A DNA stretch of 64,000 nucleotides from Lutibacter oceani. GTDB taxonomy: Bacteria > Bacteroidota > Bacteroidia > Flavobacteriales > Flavobacteriaceae. The position numbers and the translations under genes were made by a program. Positions 48,107 through 59,700 of this stretch are shown here, in pieces. Under the pieces are notes generated by a model. The model had not been told where the DNA came from, did not search any database, and saw only the letters and a list, made by a program, of their open reading frames with translations. The DNA lies in contig NZ_QTTQ01000010.1 of the NCBI RefSeq assembly GCF_003384935.1, positions 558,001 through 622,000 of the forward strand. Reading direction: 5' to 3'. The first letter of the stretch is position 1; each line of letters opens with the position of its first letter.

Positions 48107-49354
48107 TTATTTATTTAACTCTAAACTAGCCATGATAAAAGGACCTGTTCCTTTTGGATCATTAGATCTTATAATTTCGTTTATATAATAATCAAAAGAT
48201 CCATCTCTGTAAGGATTACCTCCTAAACCAGCAACACCACAACATTTATTAAGGTTTACAACACCATTTTCTTCAACAGAAATTAAATTATCTAAAAGTC
48301 CTTGATATCCATTTTTTGCAACTTCTAAATATTTTTTATCTAAATAGCCTTTTCTAACACCTTTTGCCAGTGCATATGTAAACATAGACGTACCTGTAGC
48401 TTCTAAATAATTCCCTTCTCTATCTCCCTGATCCAATACCTGATACCACAAACCTGATTCATGTTGTACTTTAGTAATTGCCTCAGCAAATTGATTTAAA
48501 TAACTAATAATTCTTTCTCTTCCGGGATGATTTTCAGGTAAAAAATCTAAAACATCTACCATTGCCATTCCGTACCAGCCCATTCCTCTTGACCAAAAAT
48601 GTTGAGAATTTCCTGTTTCTTTATTTGCCCATCTTTGTTCTTTGCTTTCGTCCCAACCATGGTAAAGAAGTCCGGATTTTTCATCACGACTATGTTTTTG
48701 AATTAAATCAAATTGTAGCACAACATCCTCAAATATTTTTTGAGCTTTATCTTTATCTTCAACAAAATCTAAGGCATATTTGGTGTGAAATGGTTCTGCC
48801 ATATACAATCCATCTAACCACATTTGGTACGGGTATACTTTTTTATGCCAATAGCCACCATCTGATGTTTTTGGCTGTGTTTCCATTTGACTATTTAAAG
48901 TTTCCATGGCTTTTAAGAAACGTTCTTCTTTTGTTTTTGGATACAAATACAACAATACATCTCCTGATTTAATCATATCCAGATTTTGGTTTGATAATTT
49001 GTAGGTTTTTATAGTTCCAGTACTATCAATCATCTCATCAGCATAAGTATAGATGTAATCATAAATTTTCTGATTTTTAGTTTGTTCAAAAACTCGTGCA
49101 GCAGCACTTAAAACCAGCCCATTGGTATAACTCCATCTAGGTTTTTCTCTAAAATCTAATAATGATGCTTTTGGAAAACGTTCAATTTCTGAAAGTATCA
49201 TTCTTTCAGACCATTTTAAGGTATCCGAAACAACCATCCCTTTAACTAACAGATTGTTAATGTTTTCTTTTTTCACTTCTTTACAGCTTGTAAAAGCCAT
49301 TAAAACAAAAAATAGTCCTAATAAAATGTGAAGTGCTTTTTTATAATTATTCAT
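48107..49354 (-). CDS. GH105 unsaturated rhamnogalacturonyl hydrolase, lipoprotein
   Basis: The 415-residue lipoprotein (MAFTSC) has an (alpha/alpha)6 barrel with GH105 motifs: YPYQMWLDGLYMAEPF, which contains the catalytic Asp, then LLYHGWDESKEQRWANKETG and HFWSRGMGWYGMAMVDVL. It removes the 4,5-unsaturated galacturonic acid left at the non-reducing end by pectate or rhamnogalacturonan lyases such as the PL9 and PL10 enzymes in this operon. The length is slightly above the usual 360-380 because of the exported N-terminus; many GH105 enzymes are cytoplasmic, so the periplasmic or outer-membrane location is worth noting. Confidence 0.9.
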   Translation of the reverse strand: MNNYKKALHILLGLFFVLMAFTSCKEVKKENINNLLVKGMVVSDTLKWSERMILSEIERFPKASLLDFREKPRWSYTNGLVLSAAARVFEQTKNQKIYDYIYTYADEMIDSTGTIKTYKLSNQNLDMIKSGDVLLYLYPKTKEERFLKAMETLNSQMETQPKTSDGGYWHKKVYPYQMWLDGLYMAEPFHTKYALDFVEDKDKAQKIFEDVVLQFDLIQKHSRDEKSGLLYHGWDESKEQRWANKETGNSQHFWSRGMGWYGMAMVDVLDFLPENHPGRERIISYLNQFAEAITKVQHESGLWYQVLDQGDREGNYLEATGTSMFTYALAKGVRKGYLDKKYLEVAKNGYQGLLDNLISVEENGVVNLNKCCGVAGLGGNPYRDGSFDYYINEIIRSNDPKGTGPFIMASLELNK

Positions 49355-49367
49355 AAATAATAACTTT

Positions 49368-49832
49368 TTATTTTTTTTGATATTTTTTTATAACTAAATA
49401 TTTTAATTCTGTATCCCCTGCATTGCTAATACCGTGCATCATATTTGAAGGACAATATAAACTAGTATAAGCTTCAACAATAGTACTTTTTCCATCCAAA
49501 TAAAATTTAGCAGTTCCTTCCAAAACAAAAAAGAATTCATCTTCAATATGTTTATGTGGTGCATGTGTAGATTTATGTGGAGCAACAACACTCATTTTTA
49601 GAGTTCTACCATCTAAAAAATCTTTATCCGCAAACCAATATTGATATCCAACTCTGGTATTTACAGTTTTATCTGTTGAAAATTTATTAACACAATTTTC
49701 TATGGTATAGGTTTTATTTGAATTGCTATTATCATCATTTTTAACTTGAGCATTTATGCTTAAATTCATTAATAAACCTAAACAAATAAGTATGTAAAAA
49801 ACAACATTTCTTTTATTTGAATTCGAAAACAT
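49368..49832 (-). CDS. Exported cupin-domain protein
   Basis: The 154-residue protein has a signal peptide (about 1-28, SINAQ) and one cupin domain. The metal-binding motif HAPHKHIEDEFFFVLEGTA supplies two His and a Glu, and the second motif MHGISNAGD supplies a His. Small cupins such as KdgF open the ring of unsaturated uronates after pectin lysis. This protein could play that role outside the cytoplasm, because its neighbours are GH105 and DUF4861. The cupin fold is secure; the reaction is a guess from context. Confidence 0.78.
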   Translation of the reverse strand: MFSNSNKRNVVFYILICLGLLMNLSINAQVKNDDNSNSNKTYTIENCVNKFSTDKTVNTRVGYQYWFADKDFLDGRTLKMSVVAPHKSTHAPHKHIEDEFFFVLEGTAKFYLDGKSTIVEAYTSLYCPSNMMHGISNAGDTELKYLVIKKYQKK

Positions 49833-49837
49833 CGTAT

Positions 49838-50833
49838 TTATAAATTGTTATTAGTATTTAATTCTTTCAATTTATCATCCAAATATGTTAAAAATTCTGC
49901 TTCAGTTTTTATTCCATTTTTCTCTTGTTCCCAGGCACCTAAAAAGTAGAATGAAATTTCACTTGTAGTTGGTTTAAATATTAATAAATGGTCATGTTCC
50001 CATTCTGTAACTTCTTTAACCGTTTCAACTTCATAAAATATTGCCATACCTAAGTTATCAGGTTCTAATGCCAACGTTTGTATGCCATATGTTGCAATAT
50101 ATCCCCATTTTTTATTTTCACTTTCTTTAGTAAAATAGTTTACACCGTGTTTTACAATACCGGTACAAATTCCTTCAATTTCTTTTGAAGGTTTTATGGT
50201 ATGTTGTGTGTATCTTTTATCTGGTTTAATTGATAAAACCTGGTGTAAATCGATAACATCATTTGCTGTTTTCCATCCATAATAATCAGTTATAACAGAT
50301 GATTTATCAATAGTATTTTCAACTTTAGCAATTGTTGAATCTACTTTAATAAAATGTAAAACTTCATTATTATAAAACCTTCCAATGGAACCAATTCCTA
50401 AACCTTTACCAGCTTTTAATATATCTTGCCCCCAGGATTGCATTTCATGATAAGAATCAAAACCATCTAAACCAACTTTAGAAAGCACCATGGTATCTGT
50501 TACTTTTCCAAAAATATCAATAGCATTTCTCCAATCTAAATACATTCTGTATCCTACTTTACTACTTTCCCACCCTGGTCCTTCATATCTAATAAACCAA
50601 GAATGATCTGTGTGTTCAGCAGGAACTTTTAGTTCAGAAACATTTTTAAAAGTACCATCAATATATTCTCTTCCTTCCCAATGGCCTCCTTCTTTTATGG
50701 AGATTTCAGCATATGTTTTTATAACTTCTTGTTCTTTAATAACTTCTGGCTCAACAGTTGTTTTTTTATTTTGATTTTTACAGGCTACAGTACTAATTAA
50801 TAGTAATACTACAATAATTTTTAATGTTTTCAT
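49838..50833 (-). CDS. DUF4861-family lipoprotein of unknown activity
   Basis: The 331-residue lipoprotein (LISTVAC) matches DUF4861 through GGHWEGREY, DHSWFIRYEGPGWES, VGYRMYLDWRNAIDIFGK, MQSWGQDILKAGKGLGIGS and an H-rich C-terminal strand (EWEHDHLLIFKP). DUF4861 proteins recur in loci for uronate-containing glycans. I recall a report of an oligosaccharide dehydratase from an ulvan locus that may belong here, but cannot confirm it. Conserved H, D and W residues suggest an enzyme rather than a binding protein. It lies between an esterase and the cupin, with gaps of 5-29 bases. Confidence 0.75.
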   Translation of the reverse strand: MKTLKIIVVLLLISTVACKNQNKKTTVEPEVIKEQEVIKTYAEISIKEGGHWEGREYIDGTFKNVSELKVPAEHTDHSWFIRYEGPGWESSKVGYRMYLDWRNAIDIFGKVTDTMVLSKVGLDGFDSYHEMQSWGQDILKAGKGLGIGSIGRFYNNEVLHFIKVDSTIAKVENTIDKSSVITDYYGWKTANDVIDLHQVLSIKPDKRYTQHTIKPSKEIEGICTGIVKHGVNYFTKESENKKWGYIATYGIQTLALEPDNLGMAIFYEVETVKEVTEWEHDHLLIFKPTTSEISFYFLGAWEQEKNGIKTEAEFLTYLDDKLKELNTNNNL

Positions 50834-50862
50834 TTATTAAAATTTATAAAATGTTTCTATTT

Positions 50863-51807
50863 TTATTTTAAAGTTTTCTCTAAAAAATTGATGATGTATT
50901 CAGCTGTTTTATTAAACCAAGGATGAAATAACCAAAAAGTATGTGGGCTTTCAGGAATAGTTTCAACTTGACTGTAAATACCATATCCATCTAATATTTT
51001 TATCATATCATCTCTTCCTGCATGAAAACGTTCATATTGACTATTTATGAATAAAATTGGTGGTGTATTTTTATTTGTATGTGTTAATGCTGAAGCTTGC
51101 AACCAAGTTTCTAACTTTTCTTCAGAATTTCCACCTAACCATTCACCTGCCATTGCACCTTCGGAAGACTTTGGGTGAATAAATGCGATAACACCATCTA
51201 AATCAATAATTACTTGTACAGAAGAAGACTGGTTATAAACATTTTCTAAATCTTCAAAAGTTAGATTGTTGTTTGTTGTACCAATTAAAGCAGCCATTTG
51301 TCCGCCTGAAGAACAACCTAAAATTGCAACCTTTTCAGCATCAATCTTAAATTCAGCAGCATTTGCCTTTATAAACTGTATAGCCCTTTTTATATCAAAA
51401 ATTCCTTCGGGATAAATAGCTTCTAATGACAACCTGTATTCTACCGTAAAACAAGCATATCCATTAGAAGCTATTTTTTGAGCCAATGGCTCCATATGAG
51501 ATTTATTACCAGATTTCCATCCGCCACCATGAACCAATATAACCGCCGGTTTTAATTGTTCACTTTTGTTGTAAAATACATCTAAATGTAATCTACGCGT
51601 TCCTATTTCTTTGTAAACAATCTCTTTTTTTTCAATTACATTTTCAAATAATTGGGGTTTTACAATTTTTATTTCAGGAAAATTCTTTTTATATTTTTCA
51701 AAAGAATTTTGTACCGTGTAACTTGTATCAATAGGTATTATTTCTTGAGAAAAAAGAATACTTGAAACCAACATAAAAACTATAAAAAAACCCTTTTTTA
51801 TTTTCAT
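50863..51807 (-). CDS. Alpha/beta-hydrolase esterase, secreted
   Basis: The 314-residue protein has a signal peptide (about 1-21, SSILFSQ) and a carboxylesterase-type alpha/beta-hydrolase fold: oxyanion block ILVHGGGWKSGNKSH, nucleophile elbow GCSSGGQ, and the terminal histidine in ESPHTFWLFHPW. A FDIKRAIQFIKANA helix is typical of BD-FAE-like esterases. It probably removes acetyl, methyl or aromatic ester groups from pectin. Its operon already encodes two CE8 domains, a CE12 enzyme and another alpha/beta-hydrolase, so this is one of several esterases with presumably different bonds. Confidence 0.8.
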   Translation of the reverse strand: MKIKKGFFIVFMLVSSILFSQEIIPIDTSYTVQNSFEKYKKNFPEIKIVKPQLFENVIEKKEIVYKEIGTRRLHLDVFYNKSEQLKPAVILVHGGGWKSGNKSHMEPLAQKIASNGYACFTVEYRLSLEAIYPEGIFDIKRAIQFIKANAAEFKIDAEKVAILGCSSGGQMAALIGTTNNNLTFEDLENVYNQSSSVQVIIDLDGVIAFIHPKSSEGAMAGEWLGGNSEEKLETWLQASALTHTNKNTPPILFINSQYERFHAGRDDMIKILDGYGIYSQVETIPESPHTFWLFHPWFNKTAEYIINFLEKTLK

Positions 51808-51852
51808 TATTTAAATTTAAACAAATCTTGAATAACTTATTGTGTTAAATTA

Positions 51853-53706
51853 TTAAAATTCAAAAGCTCCTAAATCTGGTGCACTTCCATTAAAAGATAA
51901 ACCTACATCTATCCCTTTATCTATTAAATCACTTCCAGCATTTAAATTAAAGAAAGTAACATCTGGCAAACTACCATCTGCTTTTCTAGCGTTTAATAAT
52001 TGACTATAATCTATACTTTTAAAATCATCTGTAGTTACTGAAATGCCATCTTGCCAACTGTTGTTTGTAACATCAAGTGTTGTTGCATTTATACTTCCAA
52101 AGTCACCTAAAACATTGCTATTTTTAATAGTCAATTTTTCAAGCGGATTAGTGTTGCTAAATGAGTAATTTTTTCCATTATCAAAAGCAGCACAATTATA
52201 AATAGTAACATTTCCTCTATTGCTGTTATGATCAAAACCATCAAATCCATTTCCTACGGCTATGCAGTTTGTAAAAATAGCATTGTGTTTAAGATCTTTA
52301 TTATCACTACCACCAGTTTTAAACCCATTTCCATCTCCTCCACTTACGCTGCCATCTTTTAAGAAACCATTTTCTATTGCCCAACAGTTTTCATAAGTTG
52401 TAGTGATATTATCATTACCTCTTAAATAGCCATCCCATCCATCATCTAAATTTTTCCAGGCTCTGCAACCAATAAATTTATTATCAGTACCTGCGTCTAA
52501 TTTACAAGCAAATCCATCAGCATTTTCTAAACTTGAATCAGCATTATAAAATGAATCACAATTTAAAATAGTATTTTTTGATGCTCCATTACCAATTTGA
52601 AGTCCCGTATCTGAATTTTCACTGAATGTACAAAATTCAATCAAATTATTGCTTCCTTGTATAAACATACCGTTATCTCCAGCCCCATAAACGTCAATCC
52701 CTTGAATATACCAATAATTACCGTTTAGTTGAATTCCTCTGTTTGAAGAATTTTCAGACATTGAAGAAAAATCGAATTTTGGTCTTGTAGCATCTCCCGG
52801 GTGGGCTAATAACGAAATTACATTTGCATCGCTTCCATTATTACCAATTTCTATGGTTGAATCAAACACATAGTCACCGCCATGAATGTAAATTTTTTCA
52901 CCAGGAACTGCATTTGCTATTGCTGTTAAAATTTCTTGTGAAGTACTTACAATAGTACCTTGAACGGAAGCTATATTATCACCCGTTTTAAATGTATAAG
53001 TTGCACTAATTGAAGAATTAATACCATCACTCGTTTCAATATGCCAATAATAAATAGTATTAGGCTCAACAGAAATTTCAAAATTAGTATCGGTAATACC
53101 TTTCCATTCTTCTGGAGTTGCTTGGTTGCCGTCAACTGTATCTATAAAAACATCAAATGTTAGCGCTTCGCCATCTGTATCTATATTTGAACTTTCCCAT
53201 TCAAGCATTACTTTACCATCAACAGGTGCAATTGTAATTCCAGAAAGTGGACTTAAAAGTGAAGCCGGAAAAGGCACGTTATTAGAACCTGCTTCACCTG
53301 CTAAATAAAATTTAGAAATATCTGAAACAGTAACAAGTTCTCCAGAATTTTTAGATGTAACTATCCAAGAATACGGAAACCCTCTTTCAAGTTTTACCTC
53401 TTTTGATGTACTTACAAGATTAGGTCTTCGAGTAACTTCCCTAGTTACTAAATTAGTGATTTCTAGGTCATAACTTTCTGTAGCTTCTGACGCATTCCAT
53501 TCAAAAATTACAGTTGCTTTATTTGCTATAATTTCACCTACTTCACATTCTGTATTATTTATTGGTAATACCAATACCGACTTTCCAGGTTCAGTAACAA
53601 TTTGCGGTTCAATAACATCATCGTCACTTGAACAAGCAATAATTTGAACGCTCACAATAAAAACCAAAAGTGCTTTTATAAAATATATATATTTTGTTGT
53701 TTTCAT
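51853..53706 (-). CDS. PL9 pectate lyase with N-terminal fibronectin-like domains, lipoprotein
   Basis: The 617-residue lipoprotein (VQIIACSS) carries two beta-sandwich domains (about 40-140 and 145-240; SYDLEITNL and LTFDVFIDTVDG are fibronectin-III-like), then a PL9 right-handed beta-helix (about 250-600). PL9 signatures are YWYIQGIDVYGAGDNGMFI, SLENADGFACKL, GCRAWKNLDDGWDGY, which contains calcium-binding acids, and GNGFKTGG, which contains the candidate catalytic Lys. PL9 cleaves polygalacturonate or rhamnogalacturonan by beta-elimination. The tandem N-terminal domains likely extend the enzyme from the outer membrane. Its gene starts 6 bases after the giant CE8 gene. Confidence 0.88.
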   Translation of the reverse strand: MKTTKYIYFIKALLVFIVSVQIIACSSDDDVIEPQIVTEPGKSVLVLPINNTECEVGEIIANKATVIFEWNASEATESYDLEITNLVTREVTRRPNLVSTSKEVKLERGFPYSWIVTSKNSGELVTVSDISKFYLAGEAGSNNVPFPASLLSPLSGITIAPVDGKVMLEWESSNIDTDGEALTFDVFIDTVDGNQATPEEWKGITDTNFEISVEPNTIYYWHIETSDGINSSISATYTFKTGDNIASVQGTIVSTSQEILTAIANAVPGEKIYIHGGDYVFDSTIEIGNNGSDANVISLLAHPGDATRPKFDFSSMSENSSNRGIQLNGNYWYIQGIDVYGAGDNGMFIQGSNNLIEFCTFSENSDTGLQIGNGASKNTILNCDSFYNADSSLENADGFACKLDAGTDNKFIGCRAWKNLDDGWDGYLRGNDNITTTYENCWAIENGFLKDGSVSGGDGNGFKTGGSDNKDLKHNAIFTNCIAVGNGFDGFDHNSNRGNVTIYNCAAFDNGKNYSFSNTNPLEKLTIKNSNVLGDFGSINATTLDVTNNSWQDGISVTTDDFKSIDYSQLLNARKADGSLPDVTFFNLNAGSDLIDKGIDVGLSFNGSAPDLGAFEF

Positions 53707-53712
53707 AATTAA

Positions 53713-56700
53713 CTATTCTTTTATAAGTTTAATTGATTCACGAACTGTTTTAGAATTTAATACAAGGAAATAAATACCTTTAGGATAGTTAGTTAAATCA
53801 AGATTTATTATTCTATTTCCAGGAACTTCCTTCTCTGTTGAAATATGTTGATTTCCACTTAAATCTGATAAAGAAACATTAACAGATGTATCTTGACCTT
53901 TTACATAAACTTGTACAAACCCTTTTGTTGGATTTGGATATACTACAATTTCTTCTGAAACAAATATTTCTTCTGAAAATTTACCTTGACATTCTGAATC
54001 TGTTGAAATTTTCACTGTATTTAACCCTTTATTTAGAACTAAATCTACTTGCGATTTACTAGACGTAATTAACTTGCCATTATGCTCAATATTATAACTT
54101 GTTGCTCCAGATAATGAATACGAAACAATATTAGTTGTTCTGTTTATTGAAGAATATGCATCAAGAGGAGTTAACCCTTCAATTACCACATTAAAACACT
54201 GTTCAAAATTATCTCGTCCTTCAATTGAAATACAAACTTTATAATTTCCAGCTGATAAATTTTCAATAATATCTGAGAATCCATTTGATGAAGAAAGAGT
54301 TGCGGTACCAGTTCCAGAACCAGATACTGAAACAATATAAGTGTAATCTGTACTTTTTGCACTTATACTAATACTTCCATCATTTACACCATTACAGCTA
54401 ACAGCAGTAAGTGTTATACTGAAATTATCAGCAGGAAGGTCAAATACTTCACAACCAAAAACATCTATTGTAACGCCTTCTGGTGAATTCGGACAACTAT
54501 CTTCACTATCAACCAAACCATCTCCATCACTATCGTCGCATATATCTCCAATACCATCATTATCCATATCTGCCTGATCAGGATTATATCCATAAATACA
54601 GTTATCATTTGAATCTAATATTCCGTCACTATCTGAATCGTCTGAAGCAATTAAACCTGGTAATGGATCCCAATCATCATTACCTTTAGTAAAATTAAAA
54701 GTAGTAATCTCTGTACCGTCGGTAAGTATTGGTGCAGTTAACACTGTTGACCAAGAAGCACGGCTAGCTAAATTATTTTCACCAGAAGCTTCATTGGTTC
54801 CATATTCATACATTAGTTCGGATTCGCCACCTAATGTATTTTTCCAACCTTCTGGATCAATTAAAGATTTTCCTTCATATCCACCATAAGTTGATGTAGC
54901 TATATTTGTATTATAAAACACCACTTCACTAGTTGTTGCTTGCCAAGGTCTTCCATAAAATCCTGGCTTAGCTCCCTGATTTGAAGCTGTATTAACTCCT
55001 GGTAGGGTTGAAATTATATTACATTCATACATTAAAAATCCTCTTCCACTACCTTGTTGAGCGGCAGTAATATAAGCAGCATCACCACTTGTATCGCTGG
55101 TGTTTAAAACAAAATCCGATTTATAAAAAACAGCCGTCATACCTCCAAATATGTAATCAACGGCTCCCATCATAGCTCCTTTAAAAGCTACTAATCTAGA
55201 GTTTGAACCACCATAGAAAGAATCTTGTCTACCAACAATTCTACATTTGTTTAAAATAACTTTATCAGTTCCATTGGCTACACCTATTGCTGCAGCGCGT
55301 TCAACAAATGTTCTTTGCTGAACATCCGTATTACCAAAATTAGTTGGTCTTACTCCTTTATTTCCATTTCCAAGTAAAACAACATCTTCTGATTCTTTTT
55401 TAGAAATATATTGATTGAAAGAGTTTTCAATAATAAGATCTTCTGCAATAAAACCATTACTACTTACAACAAGTGTTGCATTCCAATAAGAAGCATTGGT
55501 TGTTCCAGAAACGTTGGTATATGGCTGGTACCCATTCGCTTTATTTACTTCTAAAGTTTTGGCATTCCATTTATTATCCATTCCTTGACTAAAGTAGTTA
55601 TAACCATATCCGTAATAAGATGTAATACGCACAGCACTATCATCAATATCAACTCCACTATTTTTCAACTCAATACTTGGTATTGCTGCAGCGTTTTTTA
55701 AAGTAACATTTTCACTATTAATCACTACCATCTCTTCATAATTTCCAGGATCAATTAAAACAGTTACACGTTCATTATTTGGCCTATCCATTTGTGCAAT
55801 TGCATAAAGTGCTCCGTTAATTGTTTGAAAATCCTTGTCAACTCCTACTTTTAATTCCGCTGCATAGTCAACTACAGTTGCAACTGCAATATTTGTAATA
55901 TAAGTTGTTGCTCCAATAGTAATTGTAGCTGTACCAGCTTCACTTCCACCGTATACATATTCAACTGTTTCCAATTGAGAGGTGCTTCCACTATTACTTG
56001 TTATTGCTTCACCTCCATTAATAGAGAAATTTGCCGCGTAATAATAAGTTACAATCATCTTTTCCCCTGGATTAAGAGGTACTATAATTTCAGCATCTGT
56101 TCCACAAGAAAGATGCCCTTTAGCAATTTCATTTTTAATAGCACCTGAAAATGCAAGACCTTTATAATATTGAGTCTCATTTGTAATTACACTATCATTA
56201 AAAGGCCAATTTGTAACTGCATTAAATGTTAACGTTTTTGCTAATGAAGCACCTGCAACTTCTAAATTAGATGTAAGTGCTAATTCAATCGGATATTCAT
56301 CTAATCCTTCAACAGTAATTTTATAAACACCATCTCTTAATGCTACCGAAGTAATATCACTAAATGTATAGGTATAACCCGTTTCATTTAAATTAGCAAA
56401 TGTTATTGACAGTTTACTTTGCTGTTCCGTGTCTAATCCTGGTGTATTAATTGTTATATCATAAACTGGCTTACTGTCAAATATAATATCTGATGAAGTA
56501 TCACTATTTGAAATTGTAATTGTATTTTCTGCAATATAAAAATCGTTTATTCCTTCAGCCGAAATTGTGTACTCTAAATTTGGTTCTAATTGAACTGTAT
56601 AAGTTCCAGCTTCAGCATCAATTACAGGAAGCGGACTAAAAACAGTATTTACAGATTCATCTGGTGTATAAATTAAATTTAAGTTATTTATATTAGAACC

Positions 56701-59700
56701 TAATCCTACAATTGAACCTGTTAATGTGTATAGTTCAACTTTTTGAATAGAAATATCATATGTTGTTGTTGAAGAATCTATTTCTAAGGTAGTTCCATTT
56801 GAAATTACGTATCCGTTTGCATTTAATAAACTAAGTTCATAGCTATATCCAATTGGTAAATTTATTTGATAAGTTCCACTAGATGGAGAAACTTCCCAAG
56901 TTTTACCAGCTTCATTCATAAATTGAATAGTATATCCATCAGGAATATCAGTAGCTTCAGTAATATCTAAATTACCCGTTAAATTTAAATATGATGCATC
57001 TTTTCTTATTACTCTATAATAACTAGGTTTATCTACTGCATCATAAATATGATAGGTACCTGATTTTTTTGCAACAAAATTAAACGTTGTTAATGTCCCT
57101 GGTACATCTACAATATCATCTTGATAATTTAGATCTGGAACATATTCAAAATGAACTTTTCCACCACCCGACTGTGTTAATGCATAAAGCGTAACTTCAT
57201 CATCTTCACTTAATGCCAAACTAATATAACGTCCTGTAGCACCCGAAGCATTCACATAAATTCTTCCTGTAAAATCGGTTTCTCCTGAAGTATTCTCATC
57301 GTATCTTGTAAGATTTGTATTTAAAGTTCTCAATCTATCATTAGATCCTCCAACCCAGCTAAGGACACCTGCAGAAAATGAAGGTAAAACTTGCCCTGGT
57401 GAACCAGGACTGATGGAAGCATCATACCAAGCATTAATTTCATCTTCAGTTAGTTTGTTATTAAATTCATTTTCATCAAATTGTTGTGCACCAAAATCCC
57501 AAACGTCAGCTAATCCGTTTGAAGGATCAATAGCTGCAGCATTTTCAATTGTTAATCCGTGCATATAAATTTCTGCAGTTGGAAAGTTTTCACTTTTTAA
57601 CGTTGCAGTAATAATACCTGCAGGACCTGTATAAGAAAAACTTGAAGCAAATGCATCTCCTTGTCCAATATTTTGAGCTGCAGAAGTACCTACAACATTT
57701 AAATTCTCATCAGTAAATTCAAAAATACCATCAACAGCACTTCCATAAGTACACACAATAAAACTTATTGTTGCATTTCCTGCTACTGCAATATCGAATG
57801 AATTACCTGGAAATAGCACCAAACCATGAGAAGCATCATGGTATCCAAATTTTCCAGCTTCATCAGTATTATTGCTATTTATAGTAACAATACCATCACT
57901 TGTTAAAAAAGTATCATATCTAAGTGATGAATAAGATGTTTGTGGAACTTCAGATCCGTCTGCAAAATTATAAGTATATACAACACCTGGCTCAGCAGCT
58001 ATAGAATTACTACTATCTCCAATAGTTATAGGGTATGATATTGGATCTGTTGATTGATCTGTAAAACTAATAGTCAAAATGTCTTCTGAAATAGAAGCCG
58101 AAGCTATATCACCTGAAACTGTTGGTGAATATGTACTAAGGTCTTCACCAGCTAAATCAATAAGTATTGAAGCACCTTCATTTGTTGCACTTATAACAGT
58201 ACCTTCACTAACACTAACCGTAGCATTACTACTTGCATCAACTCCCGATGTAAAATTGATTTCAGTTCCATTTATTGTAACTGTTCCTGTTTTTTGAACC
58301 CAAGATGTTAAAGAAACATCATAAGGAATTGGTGAAATCTCTATATAAGGTACATAATTTGTTCCTGTAAAATCTAAAGTTACTGTTCCTGCACTTCCTA
58401 CATACGTAAAATCTACGGTGTCACCATCATTACCAAAATTACCTGCTGTTGTTGATGATTGTGAAGGTAAATCAAAAGAACCTGTAGCACTTGATACTGC
58501 AATAGTACCATTTGAATAAATACTTCCTCCAATTTTAACCATTGAATTTCCAGCAACTTGAAGAATTATTTGGTTTCCAGTTTTTAGTATAGAACCGTGT
58601 TGAGTACCATTATATCCATAAGCATTACTTGACCCAACAACAATATCAACTAAACCTTTTGAAATTCCTACATTACCAGTTGTTGAATTTGGGATAATGC
58701 TTCCATCTCTAAAATCAAAATAATATGGCACATTTTCTTCTGCTGTTTGATAAGCAGCTCCTAACTGAGCAGGGATTACATCTAATTTTGGTAAATATAT
58801 ATCACTACCTGGTGCTAAAGCTTTAAAGTTTAAATTGGCTGCACCAGATTTTCTTGGTTCAGAATACACAAAATTATATGTATCAACCAAATCATTATCC
58901 ATTTTTGTTGCCTGTGTACCTAAATCATCTGCAATTGTTTGTGTTCCTTGCATACTTAATGAAGAGTATGCAGATCCTAAGAAACTAATTGCACTACTTC
59001 CGTTTACTTGTAAATTTATTTCAGCATCAACTTTCATATTTAATCCATAAGTACCTCCATGAAGACTATAAGATCCACTTAATGTTAAAAGACCATCTGA
59101 ACTTTGACCATTTCCAACAATACTTCCATCTCTAAAATCATAAGTAACAATATTATGCAAATAACTATTATCATATATGTCTAAAATAAATGTTTTTGGG
59201 TCAGAACTACTATCATTAAATGTAATTTCTAATGTATCTCCATTAACAACAGCTGAAGCAATATCGCCTGAAACAGCTGGTGTAAATGTTGTTAAGGCAT
59301 TGCCTCCAAGATTTAGTGCTATGTTTCCATTATCTTTTGCATTACTTAAAACTACTCCTTGACTTATTTCAATAGTTGCAACATCTGATGAAGTTGCTCC
59401 TGACGTAATAGAAATAGTTTCTCCATTTATAGTTATAGTACCTGATTTTTGTAAATAAGAACTAAGAGAAACATCAAAAGGAATTGGTGAAATTTCAATA
59501 AATGGAAGGTAACTTGTTCCTCCAGTATTTTCAAAAACTACTGTTCCAGCAGTTCCTACATAAACAAAATCTACCCAAGGTCCACCATCAGCTCCTTGTG
59601 GGTAAGTTGTTGAAGTTGCATGACTTTGAGATGCAATATCCAATTGTCCTGTTGTAGAAGATGCATTAATTGTACCTCCTGAATATTGATCTCCAGCGAG

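Noticed and set aside
48562-48972. A 136-codon open frame on the plus strand
   Set aside because: It lies fully antisense to the GH105 gene, whose motifs are intact. The translation is rich in F, H and L without any recognisable domain, as expected for a shadow frame.
54480-54690. Short repeated GAT/TCA-rich units that might suggest a CRISPR-like or tandem DNA repeat
   Set aside because: They encode thrombospondin type-3 calcium-binding repeats (D-x-D-x-D-G) in the giant CE8 protein. The repetition is at protein level.
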